Positions 1-8,833 of a stretch of 33,135 nucleotides of DNA are shown here, in pieces (position 1 is the first letter of the stretch; each line of letters starts with the position of its first letter). Under the pieces are notes generated by a model, which saw only the letters and a program-made list of their open reading frames with translations, made no database searches and was not told the DNA's origin. Both the position numbers and the translations under genes were made by a program. This DNA comes from Actinomycetota bacterium (GTDB taxonomy: Bacteria; Actinomycetota; Actinomycetes; S36-B12; UBA5976), in NCBI GenBank assembly GCA_026392515.1, contig JAPLBY010000002.1, positions 1-33,135 of the forward strand, given 5' to 3'.

Positions 1-431
1 CGATGAAAAACATTCAATGAATGCGCATGCATCAAAGTGTTAGCAATAATTCCAAGTTGGCGTAGTGCTTGTTCGACGGGCAGAACTTCGCCGCGCCTTA
101 CTATCAGGAGATCTAACGTCTCACCGTCTAACCATTCAGTTACGATTCCGACGTATCGATCTTGGGAATTTGAATCAGTACCACTAGATATTTTTCCATC
201 AGGAACCACATCCAAAATTGAAACCACATCGCGACGGTCATTTATTGCGGCTTGTTGACACTCTTGCAGCAACTTAACGCTGCGCAGATCTGAAGTTGGC
301 AAAAGAATTAAAGTAACCCAGCGTTTTAGTGACTGGTCCATTGCGCGCCAAATCGGAGAACTTAACGAACTAGAGATTTGCACATCGAGTGCGTAGCGGC
401 CATCAAAGATTCGGTCGTTTGAGCCACTCAT
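1..431 (-). CDS. Protein-kinase-like (probable pseudokinase) protein next to murJ, truncated at window edge
   Basis: The gene starts at ATG 431 on the minus strand and runs off the left edge; about 143 residues are visible. The N-terminus (GRYALDVQI) resembles the start of Hanks-type Ser/Thr kinases, and the last visible residues (MHAHSLNVFHR) correspond to the approach to the HRD catalytic loop. The glycine-rich loop is degraded (ISSSLSSPIW), and the strand that normally carries the VAIK lysine reads WVTLILLP, with no lysine, so it looks like a pseudokinase. In mycobacteria a pseudokinase domain is fused to the C-terminus of MurJ (MviN); PknB phosphorylates it and it then binds FhaA. Here it follows the murJ stop by 17 bases as a separate gene. 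The C-terminal half and any membrane segment lie outside the window. The kinase fold is fairly sure; loss of activity is inferred from the missing lysine. Confidence 0.75.
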   Translation of the reverse strand, partial: MSGSNDRIFDGRYALDVQISSSLSSPIWRAMDQSLKRWVTLILLPTSDLRSVKLLQECQQAAINDRRDVVSILDVVPDGKISSGTDSNSQDRYVGIVTEWLDGETLDLLIVRRGEVLPVEQALRQLGIIANTLMHAHSLNVFH

Positions 432-448
432 ACTCGCAGTTTAGTTGC

Positions 449-2065
449 TTATTTGCTTCGCACTAACGCCAGGACTGCCGAGACTTCCGATATGCGAAGC
501 ACTTTTGCCAACCCAAGATAGATCACCGAAAATGTTGCGGCGAAAATTCCAATCGCTAAACCAAGGCGAAGCGCAGATAGATCTGTCTGATTAGTAATCG
601 TGAGTCGAACCAACAGGTATGCAACAAGAGCAGACACAAAACTGGCAGCAACCACTCGCACCATCAGTCTTAAGTGCCCATTTCCTCGTATCTCAGGTAC
701 TCGTTTACCAACCCGGAGCCAAGTTAGGCCACAGGTGATCGCATAGGCAATGGAGTAACCCAGAGCTAAACCGGCGACCTGCAACCCTTCTGGCAAAAGG
801 CTGAATAGCGCAAGCCCGATAAGTATGTGGAGCGCGTTAAATCCAAGATTGATCATGAAAGGAGTCTTGGTATTTTCCTGAGCGTAATAACTGCGCAGCA
901 AAACATAAAACAACGAAAACGCAGGCAGGCCTAACGCGAACATCGAAGCAACCGCACCTAACGCAGCACCTTGCGCGGCTGATGAAGCTCCGTAGCCATA
1001 AAGCAGCGCACCGATCCATGGACCAGTTGCTATCAAAAAGACGGCGCTTGGAATTATCAGCGCAGTTACTATGTGCAGCGACGCCGATAACTCGCCACCA
1101 AATGCTGACAAATCTTTATCGTGTGCCTGCCTACTTAATCGCGGTAACAAAGCAGTGATAACTGAAACCGTAATGATTGAGTGCGGCAACATCATCATGA
1201 GTTGCCCTTTTTGATATGAAGTGAATCCAACTGCAACAGTGCCAGGATCTCCAGAGACCAACGCATTTGCCAGAGTAGTGAGATTTGAAACCATCAAGAA
1301 AGTTATTTGATTTACTAATACAAAACCAATTGTCCACTTTGCAAGATTTCCAACTTTGCCATTACCAACACCTTTGAAATTAAAGTTTGGTCGAAAGCGA
1401 TATCCAGCTTTGCTAAGTGCAGGAATCAAAATCAGTGCTTGCGCCATAACGCCCAAGGTTGTTCCAAACCCAAGCAAATTCAATTGCGAAGACGTTACTG
1501 AGCTGGCGGTCGGTACAGCCGTCATTAACGAAATAAAGATTGCTGCAGTAGCAATCACGATTATGTTGTTCACGATAGGCGCATACATTGGAAGTGAAAA
1601 AGAATTACGTGAATTCAAGATCTGCGAAGCTAACGTATAAATTCCATAAAAGAAAATCTGTGGCAGGCACCAACGGGCGAACATGGTTGCAACATCAAAT
1701 TCTTCTGGCGTCCAAAGTCTGGTTGCATACAAATGCACAATTAAGCCAGCGATTAAAACTGTAAGAACAACTATTGCTAGAAGCACTAACCCAACAAGCG
1801 TTAACAATTGATCGGTGAATTGCTTACCTTGATCATCATCATCTTCCATGTGACGAACCAGTGCTGGAATAAACACGGCGTTGATTGCGCCACCAGCAAT
1901 CAGAATATAAATAATGTTCGGAATGCTGTTTGCTACCGAATAGGTATCTGAGAAAACTCCGGTACCGATTGCAGCAACCAAGGCAATGTCTCGGAAAACC
2001 CCAGTGATCCGGCTAGCTAGCGTGCCAGCAGCCATCCCAGAGGTTTGCCCGATAAATGATGACAC
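449..2065 (-). CDS. murJ: MurJ (MviN) lipid II flippase
   Basis: Integral membrane protein of 538 residues in the MOP/MviN family, moving lipid II from the inner to the outer face of the membrane for peptidoglycan synthesis. The N-terminus (SGMAAGTLASRITGVFRDIALVA) and the following FSDTYSVANSIPNIIYIL stretch are typical MurJ, and hydrophobic segments recur through the whole length, about 14. The start is GTG 2065, preceded by a purine-rich GAGAAG. Unlike the mycobacterial homologue it ends directly after the last membrane helices (VLALVRSK), with no fused kinase-like domain; that part is the next gene downstream. It follows the DUF6049 gene by 27 bases and probably shares its transcript. Identification is firm. 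Confidence 0.97.
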   Translation of the reverse strand: MSSFIGQTSGMAAGTLASRITGVFRDIALVAAIGTGVFSDTYSVANSIPNIIYILIAGGAINAVFIPALVRHMEDDDDQGKQFTDQLLTLVGLVLLAIVVLTVLIAGLIVHLYATRLWTPEEFDVATMFARWCLPQIFFYGIYTLASQILNSRNSFSLPMYAPIVNNIIVIATAAIFISLMTAVPTASSVTSSQLNLLGFGTTLGVMAQALILIPALSKAGYRFRPNFNFKGVGNGKVGNLAKWTIGFVLVNQITFLMVSNLTTLANALVSGDPGTVAVGFTSYQKGQLMMMLPHSIITVSVITALLPRLSRQAHDKDLSAFGGELSASLHIVTALIIPSAVFLIATGPWIGALLYGYGASSAAQGAALGAVASMFALGLPAFSLFYVLLRSYYAQENTKTPFMINLGFNALHILIGLALFSLLPEGLQVAGLALGYSIAYAITCGLTWLRVGKRVPEIRGNGHLRLMVRVVAASFVSALVAYLLVRLTITNQTDLSALRLGLAIGIFAATFSVIYLGLAKVLRISEVSAVLALVRSK

Positions 2066-2092
2066 TGTCTTCTCAAACCACCTGTTCGTGAA

Positions 2093-4093
2093 CTAGCGTG
2101 CTGTTTCTATTGAACGCTGATCTTTTCTTCGCTTCACAAAATTGCTCAGAGCCAGCAGAACCAATAATCCAAAGGCTCCCCACACCAGAGTACGGGCGAA
2201 CTGACTGTATGCGGCTGAAGAGATTTGGATATTTTCTACTTCACCAAATCGCTCCCCGTTAGGTGCAATCAACTGAGCCTGCACGTCAACAACGCCAGCG
2301 CCCACCAAAGTGATTGCAACTGGAACAGTGATGCGTTGACCACTATCTACTTGGATAACACCAGTTGGTTGGGCAGAAAACCGTGATGTAGCAGTGCTGG
2401 TTAAGTCAATACTTACCGATACGGCACTGTCACTCTCATTGACGATCGTGATTGGGATTTCTGAGTTTTCTTCAGGTGTGGTAATTCTGCCGGATGCCTG
2501 GATGCTAACTGCATTCAAATATTCATTAAGCAGTGAGATGTTTTCAGTTAGGTATTCAGTGGCGCGCGCGTTACTCGGCCAGAGCTCTGAGTATCCCAAT
2601 ATCCGCGCAGCCGTAAACCCGGCGGCCAACTCTTGATCGTCGTAAAGCGCAGACACACTCTCGGTATTTACTTTTAAGTTTTGGGCTTGGCGAACTAAAG
2701 CCCGACTAAAGTCCGCGGAATCTGCTGATTGAGTTGCAACATAGTTTTCAGTGGGCGCAGTTGCAGCAACTAGATCTAGCGTCGTTAACTGCATCCAGTT
2801 GTGATCACTTAGCACCGAGAGCAATGCAGAAAGTCGCTCATTCGATATTTTCCACTTAGTTGGCGCCAACACAATTACGGTACGAGCGCTTTGCGGTGAC
2901 TCTGCGGTCATCATGCCAATTTCACTTTTGATACAGGTGATAGCGGCGAAGAAGCTAGCATCATCTTTATCTGCAGTAGTTAAGCAGCTAGATGCACCTA
3001 AGTCATGAACTAAGACTGGGTTGGAAGCTGAAGTAACTACAGCAGAAGTTGTTTCGCGCTCGTTCCCGCGGAGAAAGTCATTTGAAACTATAGAGCGAAC
3101 ACCTTGCTGATTTAATAGTGAAACTGTTTCGCGATCTGCAATTCCTTGAGCCGGTGCATAAAAAACTTGTCGATCGCCAGACAGCAATCGGGTTTGGTTA
3201 ATTGCATCGGCTAGGCCATCTTGTTGATCTGCCCGAACTAATGCCGTTAAGTCAGCGTGGCCATATGGCAACATTGCAGTTGTTGGAGCTAACCCAGAAA
3301 GTGCTGCTCGAAGTTTTTCAGGAACATCGGAGTCTGCAACTTTTTCAAGTTGATCCAACCAGGGAAGCAAAGCTGAGTCTTGTAGCCAAGAAACCTTGGT
3401 CGGATCTTGATTGATGATTAAGTTGGTCAGTCTCTTGGCTTCAGCTAAATCCTTCTTCTGATCTGTGATCTCATCGTTTGCCAAGTGGGTATTCAAAGTT
3501 GTTAATGGAATTACTAAAGAGACATTTGTCGGTTTGATATCTGAATTAAAAAACCAGGGCGTAGTAATCACAGTCGCTTTATTGGCCGTGGCTAGGTCTG
3601 GCTTAACCCCAAAGCCATAAACCCCGGAAGCATTGTCACCCAATACTTGTTCGCCACGAAATGTGATTTGCCAATTCTTGCTGACTCCAGGCGCAATGTT
3701 TCGCAAGATTGCCGAAATGTCAGAAGGAATCAACTCAGTTGCGCTGGTTGGATCTGCAAGAAGCTCAGCTAATTCACCACGAGATTTAATCGACGGGGTA
3801 GAAACCAGGTTTAGTTCGAGTTTGGAAATTGTTTGACTCGAAGTATTCGTGAAAGTTCCCTTCAAAGAAACAACGTGGTTGTTACTTAAAGTTCCACCAG
3901 AATCAGCAACCGCTGAAATATTCAACCCAGTTATGTTGACTGAATCTCCCTCGGCTGCGTTTGAAGATGCAACGGGAATACTCAGAAGCCCAATTCCAAG
4001 ACCGACCATCGCGAAAACTGATGTGACGCGGGAGTATCCAAGTCGAATCGGCCTCAATTTTGGCGCAGATTCGAATACTCGTTGAGGGCTCAC
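2093..4093 (-). CDS. DUF6049 family secreted, membrane-anchored protein
   Basis: Protein of about 666 residues. A long basic N-terminus leads into a hydrophobic signal (VFAMVGLGIGLLSIPVA) with a likely cleavage at SNA-AE, then a large extracytoplasmic region, one C-terminal transmembrane helix (LVWGAFGLLVLLALSNFV) and a positive tail (KRRKDQRS). The middle has a polysaccharide-deacetylase-like/TIM-barrel feel (for example VFYAPAQGIADRE), followed by a beta-rich domain. The family sits between pcnA and murJ in many actinobacteria (Rv3909 in M. tuberculosis) and is of unknown function; a role in wall assembly with MurJ is an inference. Two adjacent GTG codons (4096, 4093) could start it; I prefer 4093 because a TATTCT box lies exactly six bases upstream, the spacing seen at other leaderless genes here. 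Confidence 0.85.
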   Translation of the reverse strand: MSPQRVFESAPKLRPIRLGYSRVTSVFAMVGLGIGLLSIPVASSNAAEGDSVNITGLNISAVADSGGTLSNNHVVSLKGTFTNTSSQTISKLELNLVSTPSIKSRGELAELLADPTSATELIPSDISAILRNIAPGVSKNWQITFRGEQVLGDNASGVYGFGVKPDLATANKATVITTPWFFNSDIKPTNVSLVIPLTTLNTHLANDEITDQKKDLAEAKRLTNLIINQDPTKVSWLQDSALLPWLDQLEKVADSDVPEKLRAALSGLAPTTAMLPYGHADLTALVRADQQDGLADAINQTRLLSGDRQVFYAPAQGIADRETVSLLNQQGVRSIVSNDFLRGNERETTSAVVTSASNPVLVHDLGASSCLTTADKDDASFFAAITCIKSEIGMMTAESPQSARTVIVLAPTKWKISNERLSALLSVLSDHNWMQLTTLDLVAATAPTENYVATQSADSADFSRALVRQAQNLKVNTESVSALYDDQELAAGFTAARILGYSELWPSNARATEYLTENISLLNEYLNAVSIQASGRITTPEENSEIPITIVNESDSAVSVSIDLTSTATSRFSAQPTGVIQVDSGQRITVPVAITLVGAGVVDVQAQLIAPNGERFGEVENIQISSAAYSQFARTLVWGAFGLLVLLALSNFVKRRKDQRSIETAR

Positions 4094-4099
4094 CACCTA

Positions 4100-4105
4100 A
4101 GAATA
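4100..4105 (-). promoter_or_regulatory. -10 element of a leaderless promoter for the DUF6049-murJ operon
   Basis: TATTCT on the minus strand, followed by six bases and then GTG 4093. With initiation about seven bases after the hexamer, the transcript would begin at the start codon. No good -35 is visible. It lies back to back with the start of the CCA-adding enzyme gene. Confidence 0.5.
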
Positions 4106-4115
4106 CCTACAAATA

Positions 4116-4143
4116 TTGGACTTTTCGTAATTACATCTAGGCT
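4116..4143 (+). promoter_or_regulatory. Possible promoter of the CCA-adding enzyme gene
   Basis: TTGGAC (4116-4121) and TAGGCT (4138-4143) are separated by 16 bases. Initiation would fall about 4 bases before ATG 4154, so the leader would be very short even though an AGGTGA ribosome-binding sequence is present. Only moderately convincing. Confidence 0.35.
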
Positions 4144-4153
4144 AGGTGAAGTT

Positions 4154-5602
4154 ATGAACAACTCATCGCCACAAGCAATTGCAGCCGGAGCAGTCACTGC
4201 TGCTCTGAGCCAGATGCCTGATGTGATGGAACTTGCCCAGTTGTTTAAAGCTGCAGGATTTGAGTTTGCAATTGTCGGTGGTCCGGTACGGGACTTGATA
4301 CTGAATCGCGAAATAACCGATCTAGATTTCACAACGAACGCACAGCCGGAACAAATCCTTAATTTAGTTACCCCATGGGCTGACACTGTTTGGGATATTG
4401 GAATTGCGTTTGGCACTGTAGGTGCCCGCCGGAAAGATTTCCAGGTAGAGATTACAACTTACCGATCAGAAATCTATAACGATGAAAGTCGTAAACCTGA
4501 AGTAACTTTTGGAACTTCGTTAAACGATGACTTGATTCGCCGTGACTTCACAATCAATGCAATGGCAGTCAGATTGCCCGAACTAACTTTCGTTGATCCA
4601 TTTGGTGGCGTTGATGATTTAAGTAAACGAGTTATTCGCACGCCTCGCGAACCAGAACTATCTTTTTCCGATGACCCGTTGCGCATGATGCGAGCCGCTC
4701 GCTTTGCAAGTCAATTAGGTTTCACTCCGGTCGTTGACGTTCTTTTAGCAGCAACTGAAATGTCAGATCGAATAAAGATTGTTTCCGCGGAAAGAGTACG
4801 AGACGAATTTAGCAAATTGATTATGGGAGCTCAGCCCACACTTGGTCTTGAAATTCTTGAAGGCACAAAACTTGCAGAACATGTGATTCCTGAGTTACCT
4901 GCTCTGCAACTTGAAATTGATGAGCACCATAAACACAAAGACGTATACGAACACAGCCTGATAGTTCTGCAACAGGCAATTGATTTGGAAACTTCGCATG
5001 AACCAAACTGCGAACCAGACTTAGTTCTGCGCTTGGCTGCATTGCTGCACGATATTGGCAAGCCAAAAACGCGTCGCTTTGAATCAGGTGGTGGTGTTAG
5101 TTTTCATCACCATGAAGTAGTTGGCGCAAAAATTGCCCGGAAACGATTGACGGCAATGCGTTACCCAGGCGACGTAATTGATTCAGTATGCAAACTTACA
5201 GAACTGCATTTGCGGTTTCACGGTTATGGCCAAGGGCAATGGACAGATTCGGCAGTTAGACGTTATGTGAGGGATGCCGGTGATGAATTGTCGCGCCTGC
5301 ATAAGTTAACTCGAGCTGATTGCACTACGAGAAATCCACGACGCGCTGCAATACTTTCAGCAACTTATGACGATCTCGAAGAGCGAATTGCAACCTTGGC
5401 GCAGCAAGAAGAATTAAATTCGATCCGACCTGACCTAGACGGTAATGACATTATGGAAATTTTGAATGTGCCGTCTGGACCGATGATCGGAAAGGCTTAC
5501 AACCACTTGTTAAATGTTCGCTTGGATGAAGGTCCATTAACTCGCGAGCAAGCTATTGAGCGACTTACTGTTTGGTGGAATGCGCAGTCTAAAAACGACT
5601 AG
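4154..5602 (+). CDS. pcnA: CCA tRNA nucleotidyltransferase with HD domain
   Basis: Adds or repairs the 3'-terminal CCA of tRNAs. Numbering from ATG 4154 (482 residues): the class II nucleotidyltransferase signature GGPVRDLIL is near residues 42-50, with the metal-binding DLD at 56-58. RRDFTINAMA and the DPLRMMRAARFASQLGF motif follow. An HD domain is centred near 258-300 (HHKHKDVYEHS, then LLHDIGK), as usual for actinobacterial enzymes of this family. The frame is open upstream to 4082, but that start would overlap the divergent DUF6049 gene and add residues without family similarity. ATG 4154 has AGGTGA just upstream. The stop TAG overlaps the stop of the convergent MFS gene by four bases (CTAG). 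The NUDIX gene mutT4, which separates pcnA from DUF6049 in mycobacteria, is absent. Confidence 0.95.
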   Translation: MNNSSPQAIAAGAVTAALSQMPDVMELAQLFKAAGFEFAIVGGPVRDLILNREITDLDFTTNAQPEQILNLVTPWADTVWDIGIAFGTVGARRKDFQVEITTYRSEIYNDESRKPEVTFGTSLNDDLIRRDFTINAMAVRLPELTFVDPFGGVDDLSKRVIRTPREPELSFSDDPLRMMRAARFASQLGFTPVVDVLLAATEMSDRIKIVSAERVRDEFSKLIMGAQPTLGLEILEGTKLAEHVIPELPALQLEIDEHHKHKDVYEHSLIVLQQAIDLETSHEPNCEPDLVLRLAALLHDIGKPKTRRFESGGGVSFHHHEVVGAKIARKRLTAMRYPGDVIDSVCKLTELHLRFHGYGQGQWTDSAVRRYVRDAGDELSRLHKLTRADCTTRNPRRAAILSATYDDLEERIATLAQQEELNSIRPDLDGNDIMEILNVPSGPMIGKAYNHLLNVRLDEGPLTREQAIERLTVWWNAQSKND

Positions 5603-6927
5603 TTGTTGGCGCGATACTTGCGAAGCAGGAAGATTGCCAAACCAGTGCTGCAACTTAGTAACGCAACGGAGTACGCAGTTCCAACGTTAACGTCATCTCT
5701 AATTCCGGCGATTAGCGCGTAAGTTGTAATTCCCAAGACCAAAGCTACGTTGATCATCATGTCGAAAATTGAAAAAACTCGACCGCGATGAGCATCATCT
5801 ATAGTTCGCTGAATCGTAGTGTCGGCATTGATCTTTAGCAGTTGTCCTGCAAAACCAAGTGATGCAGCTGTGGCACAAACCGCAACTAAAGTCCCTGATT
5901 GATATCCAACAAAGGTCACCACGACGCTAACTGCAGTTGCAATTGCCATGGCAGCAATCAAATGAACTTGGCGATGCGGTGCGACAGCTGTTGTGGACTT
6001 TTCACTACGGTCGCTAAGTAAGAAGGTGCTCAAGATCGCAGCCGTGAATGCGCCAAGCGCAGCAGCACCTGCACACAATCCGAAATACAGCACGGCTTCA
6101 TCAGCTGTGTTGTTAACACTCCACGAGTTTCTAGAAAGTAACAACGCATGAACTGTTAAGGCTCCGAATGCCCATCTTTGAAATGAAACAGCAACCATGC
6201 TGCTTAGTGTTCTTCCCGAACGCAGCATGTACCTAAATCCTGCAGCTAAACCAGACAGCGCATTTCGAAATTCATCGCGCATTGCAGATTCAACAAGATG
6301 GGGACCGAGTACATCTTTTGGCGTGATGCGAAGTGCAATCAATGAAGCTATGCCTGCAAATACTGATCCCAGAATTACTAACCCAGCATTTACTGAATCT
6401 GAGTTAGCCAAAATGTTTTGAGTCGCGATGCCCAGTGCAGCAGCTAGTGATGCGGCGGTAGTTCCCAATGTTGGAAAAAGTGCATTAGCCGGAACTAAAT
6501 CATCGCCGTCAACGACATGTGGCAGGGACGCCGACAGCGCAGCTTGCACGAATCGGTTCAGACCCAAACTGACAAGCACCAAAATTGCTAACAGAGTATT
6601 GGCGGCATGACCGGTGATCACAATTGCGATTGCGACCATCGTGACTATTCGTAACCAGTTAGCTCGAATCAAAATAGTGCGGCGGGACCAACGATCAATG
6701 AAGACTCCGACAAACGGACCAATCACTGAATATGGCAACAACAGAATTCCAAACGCCAACGCAATCTTTCTCGGGTCTGATTCACGTTGTGGCGAAAACA
6801 AAACAAAGGTGGCTAATGCAGTTTGCAACAGACCATCACCGGCCTGGCCAAAAATTCGTACACCAAGTAACTCACGTGCATTTGCATGCCGCAAAACTGA
6901 GAACGATTTAACACTTGGTCGATTCAC
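5599..6927 (-). CDS. Major facilitator superfamily transporter
   Basis: Membrane protein of 442 residues with about 12 hydrophobic segments. The motif-A-like loop after the second helix is visible as GVFIDRWSRRTIL, and the segment before it (LPYSVIGPFVG) is typical of the MFS_3 / enterobactin-exporter (EntS)-like and macrolide-efflux-like branch. A small-molecule efflux role is likely; the substrate cannot be told. The start is GTG 6927, with TAACGT seven bases upstream, so it may be leaderless. It ends in a four-base overlap with the convergent pcnA gene. This transporter is not part of the usual pcnA-murJ or ino1 neighbourhood and sits exactly at the join between these two blocks. Confidence 0.88.
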   Translation of the reverse strand: MNRPSVKSFSVLRHANARELLGVRIFGQAGDGLLQTALATFVLFSPQRESDPRKIALAFGILLLPYSVIGPFVGVFIDRWSRRTILIRANWLRIVTMVAIAIVITGHAANTLLAILVLVSLGLNRFVQAALSASLPHVVDGDDLVPANALFPTLGTTAASLAAALGIATQNILANSDSVNAGLVILGSVFAGIASLIALRITPKDVLGPHLVESAMRDEFRNALSGLAAGFRYMLRSGRTLSSMVAVSFQRWAFGALTVHALLLSRNSWSVNNTADEAVLYFGLCAGAAALGAFTAAILSTFLLSDRSEKSTTAVAPHRQVHLIAAMAIATAVSVVVTFVGYQSGTLVAVCATAASLGFAGQLLKINADTTIQRTIDDAHRGRVFSIFDMMINVALVLGITTYALIAGIRDDVNVGTAYSVALLSCSTGLAIFLLRKYRANN

Positions 6928-6934
6928 TTAAAAC

Positions 6935-6940
6935 ACGTTA
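6935..6940 (-). promoter_or_regulatory. -10 element upstream of the MFS transporter gene
   Basis: TAACGT on the minus strand, seven bases before GTG 6927. It fits the leaderless pattern of the window with one extra base of spacing. Confidence 0.4.
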
Positions 6941-6994
6941 CCTCTAGATTCGGTGAATTGTCGTTACTCGCAGGCAAACATCAAATTACAAACA

Positions 6995-7027
6995 CTAAGG
7001 GCCCCTAGTTAAACCAGGAGCCCTTAG
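6995..7027 (-). terminator. Hairpin terminator downstream of ino1
   Basis: A 12-base stem (6995-7006 with 7016-7027) with a single mismatch and a nine-base loop. The outer eight pairs, CTAAGGGC with GCCCTTAG, are perfect. On the minus strand it is followed by T-rich but not pure-T sequence (TGTTTGTAATTTG). It lies between the ino1 end and the MFS start, so it most likely ends the PadR-ino1 transcript. The 182 bases between the two genes hold this hairpin, the MFS -10 element, and a short 14-base-period repeat at the ino1 stop. Confidence 0.7.
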
Positions 7028-7095
7028 TTAAGGAGGCCGCTTTTGTGTTATTCACACCCGTAGCGAAACGGTTATTGCAATTTAGTTATTGGTAA

Positions 7096-7122
7096 TTACT
7101 TACCAGCAGTTACTTACCAGCA
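7096..7122. repeat. 13-base direct repeat across the ino1 stop codon
   Basis: TTACTTACCAGCA occurs at 7096-7108 and again at 7110-7122, a period of 14. The second copy contains the last codons and stop of ino1; the first lies just beyond the stop and is out of frame. It looks like a local tandem duplication of the gene end. Confidence 0.85.
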
Positions 7123-8180
7123 ATGAAGTCTTCAACTTCTTGACGGCACTTGGTGTCGTCGTACTGAACTGGTGGGCTCTTCATGAAGTAGCTTGAAGCG
7201 CTCAAGATTGGTCCACCGATGCCACGATCCTTTGCAATCTTGCAAGCACGAATCGCATCGATGATTACACCAGCAGAGTTTGGTGAATCCCAAACTTCCA
7301 ACTTGTATTCAAGACTCAATGGCACATCGCCGAATGCGCGTCCTTCAAGTCGAACGAATGCCCATTTACGATCATCAAGCCAAGCTACGTAATCACTTGG
7401 GCCGATGTGAACATTGCGTGGATCGATCTTGTCGCGCAACTGGGAAGTTACCGACTGAGTCTTGGAAATCTTCTTTGATTCCAGACGATCACGTTCAAGC
7501 ATGTTCATGAAGTCCATGTTGCCGCCAACATTTAGTTGGTAAGTGCGGTCAACAGTTACGCCACGATCTTCAAATAGTTTTGCAAGCACGCGGTGGGTGA
7601 TTGTGGCACCGACCTGGCTCTTGATGTCATCGCCAACAATTGGCACGCCAGCAGCAGTGAACTTGTCAGCCCACTCTTTAGTACCGGCAATGAAAACTGG
7701 TAACGCGTTAACGAAGCCAACGCCAGCATCAATTGCGCACTGTGCGTAGAACTTAGCTGCCGCTTCGGAGCCAACTGGCAGGTAGCACACCATTACATCA
7801 ACGTTTGCATCTTTGAGTGCCTTAACGACATCAACCGGTGTCTCATCAGATTCAACAACCATGTCACGGTAATACTTACCAAGACCGTCATAGGTATGAC
7901 CGCGAAGAACTGTGATTCCGGTTGGCGGAACATCTGAGAATTTAATGGTGTTGTTCTCGCTGGCAAAAATCGCAGCCGAAAGATCCTGGGCAACTTTCTT
8001 TGCATCAACGTCGAATGCAGCAACGAACTTCACGTCTTTAACGTGGTAGGCACCGAACTGCACGTGCATAAGTCCGGGAACTGATGCTTTTGGATCAGCG
8101 TCTTTGTAATACTCAACGCCCTGTACCAGCGATGATGCGCAGTTTCCTACGCCAACGATCGCTACTCTAACTTCACTCAC
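7110..8180 (-). CDS. ino1: Inositol-1-phosphate (myo-inositol-3-phosphate) synthase
   Basis: Converts glucose 6-phosphate to inositol phosphate with NAD+, the first step toward phosphatidylinositol and mycothiol in actinobacteria. It has 356 residues, the short prokaryotic form. The N-terminal Rossmann motif reads [16 protein letters not shown]. Conserved stretches follow: [15 protein letters not shown], and [26 protein letters not shown] with active-site lysines. The start is GTG 8180, with a strong AGGAGG six bases upstream, so it is translated from a leadered mRNA. It follows the PadR gene by 39 bases, the same arrangement as Rv0047c-Rv0046c, and is probably cotranscribed and under the palindrome at 8834-8862. 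The stop lies in a 13-base direct repeat. Confidence 0.97.
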   Translation of the reverse strand: MSEVRVAIVGVGNCASSLVQGVEYYKDADPKASVPGLMHVQFGAYHVKDVKFVAAFDVDAKKVAQDLSAAIFASENNTIKFSDVPPTGITVLRGHTYDGLGKYYRDMVVESDETPVDVVKALKDANVDVMVCYLPVGSEAAAKFYAQCAIDAGVGFVNALPVFIAGTKEWADKFTAAGVPIVGDDIKSQVGATITHRVLAKLFEDRGVTVDRTYQLNVGGNMDFMNMLERDRLESKKISKTQSVTSQLRDKIDPRNVHIGPSDYVAWLDDRKWAFVRLEGRAFGDVPLSLEYKLEVWDSPNSAGVIIDAIRACKIAKDRGIGGPILSASSYFMKSPPVQYDDTKCRQEVEDFIAGK

Positions 8181-8219
8181 TGTAAGCCTCCTAGTTGTCA
8201 GTGAATATTTCTTGCGGTC

Positions 8220-8804
8220 TTACTTCTTATTAACTTGCGAGGTTTGAGGATTACCGCTACCTGCGGCGCCTTGCTCTCGCGAGATAAGTTCATTTAGCCA
8301 GCGCACTTCACGTTCAAGTGCATCTAAGCCATGTTGTTGAAGTTCCAATGTGTAAGAGTCCAAACGTTCCCGGCCCTTAGACAAATTTGTTTGAAGGTTT
8401 GCTAATCGGTCTTCGACACGACTACGACGACCCTGCAGAATGTGAATTCGAGTACTTACATCGGTTTGTCCAAACAACGACATACGAACTGCAAAAGTGT
8501 CGTCATCCCAAGCACCTGGTCCGCTGTCCGCAACCATGGCATTGAAGTGAGCAGTTCCAGCTTCAGTTAACGCGTATGTGATGCGGGCGCGCTTTGGATA
8601 TTTACCAGTGCCAACTTCGTCTTGTTCGACAAGTAGGCCACGTTCAACTAATGACTTAAGAGCTGGGTACAAAGCGCCGTAGGAAATTGTGCTGAAAAGA
8701 CCAAGTACCGAAATCAAACGCTTGCGAAGTTCATAACCGTGCTGTGGCGTTTCAGCGAGCACACCAAGGATTGCCAGCTCTAGAGCAGCAGATCTTTTGG
8801 CCAC
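8220..8804 (-). CDS. PadR family transcriptional regulator
   Basis: Protein of 194 residues. An N-terminal winged helix-turn-helix (about residues 5-85: LAILGVLAETPQHGYELRKR, then SYGALYPALKSLVERGLL) is the PadR signature. The C-terminal part (about 95-185) is helical and charged, the family's dimerisation region. Its ligand is unknown. The start is GTG 8804; the leader lacks a strong Shine-Dalgarno, only AAGG or GGAA being nearby. Its promoter region carries a perfect 14-1-14 palindrome, so self-regulation and co-regulation of ino1 are likely. The pairing of PadR with ino1 is conserved in actinobacteria, which suggests control of inositol or mycothiol supply; this functional link is an inference. 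Confidence 0.9.
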   Translation of the reverse strand: MAKRSAALELAILGVLAETPQHGYELRKRLISVLGLFSTISYGALYPALKSLVERGLLVEQDEVGTGKYPKRARITYALTEAGTAHFNAMVADSGPGAWDDDTFAVRMSLFGQTDVSTRIHILQGRRSRVEDRLANLQTNLSKGRERLDSYTLELQQHGLDALEREVRWLNELISREQGAAGSGNPQTSQVNKK

Positions 8805-8833
8805 AGCGATTCCAAACCTTTAAAAATAGGATA

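Noticed and set aside
4082-4153. Upstream start for the CCA-adding enzyme
   Set aside because: It would overlap the divergent DUF6049 start and adds no family sequence; ATG 4154 has AGGTGA.
4090-4416. Antisense open frame over the pcnA start
   Set aside because: It covers the divergent promoter region and the conserved nucleotidyltransferase coding sequence; the low-complexity product shows no family features.
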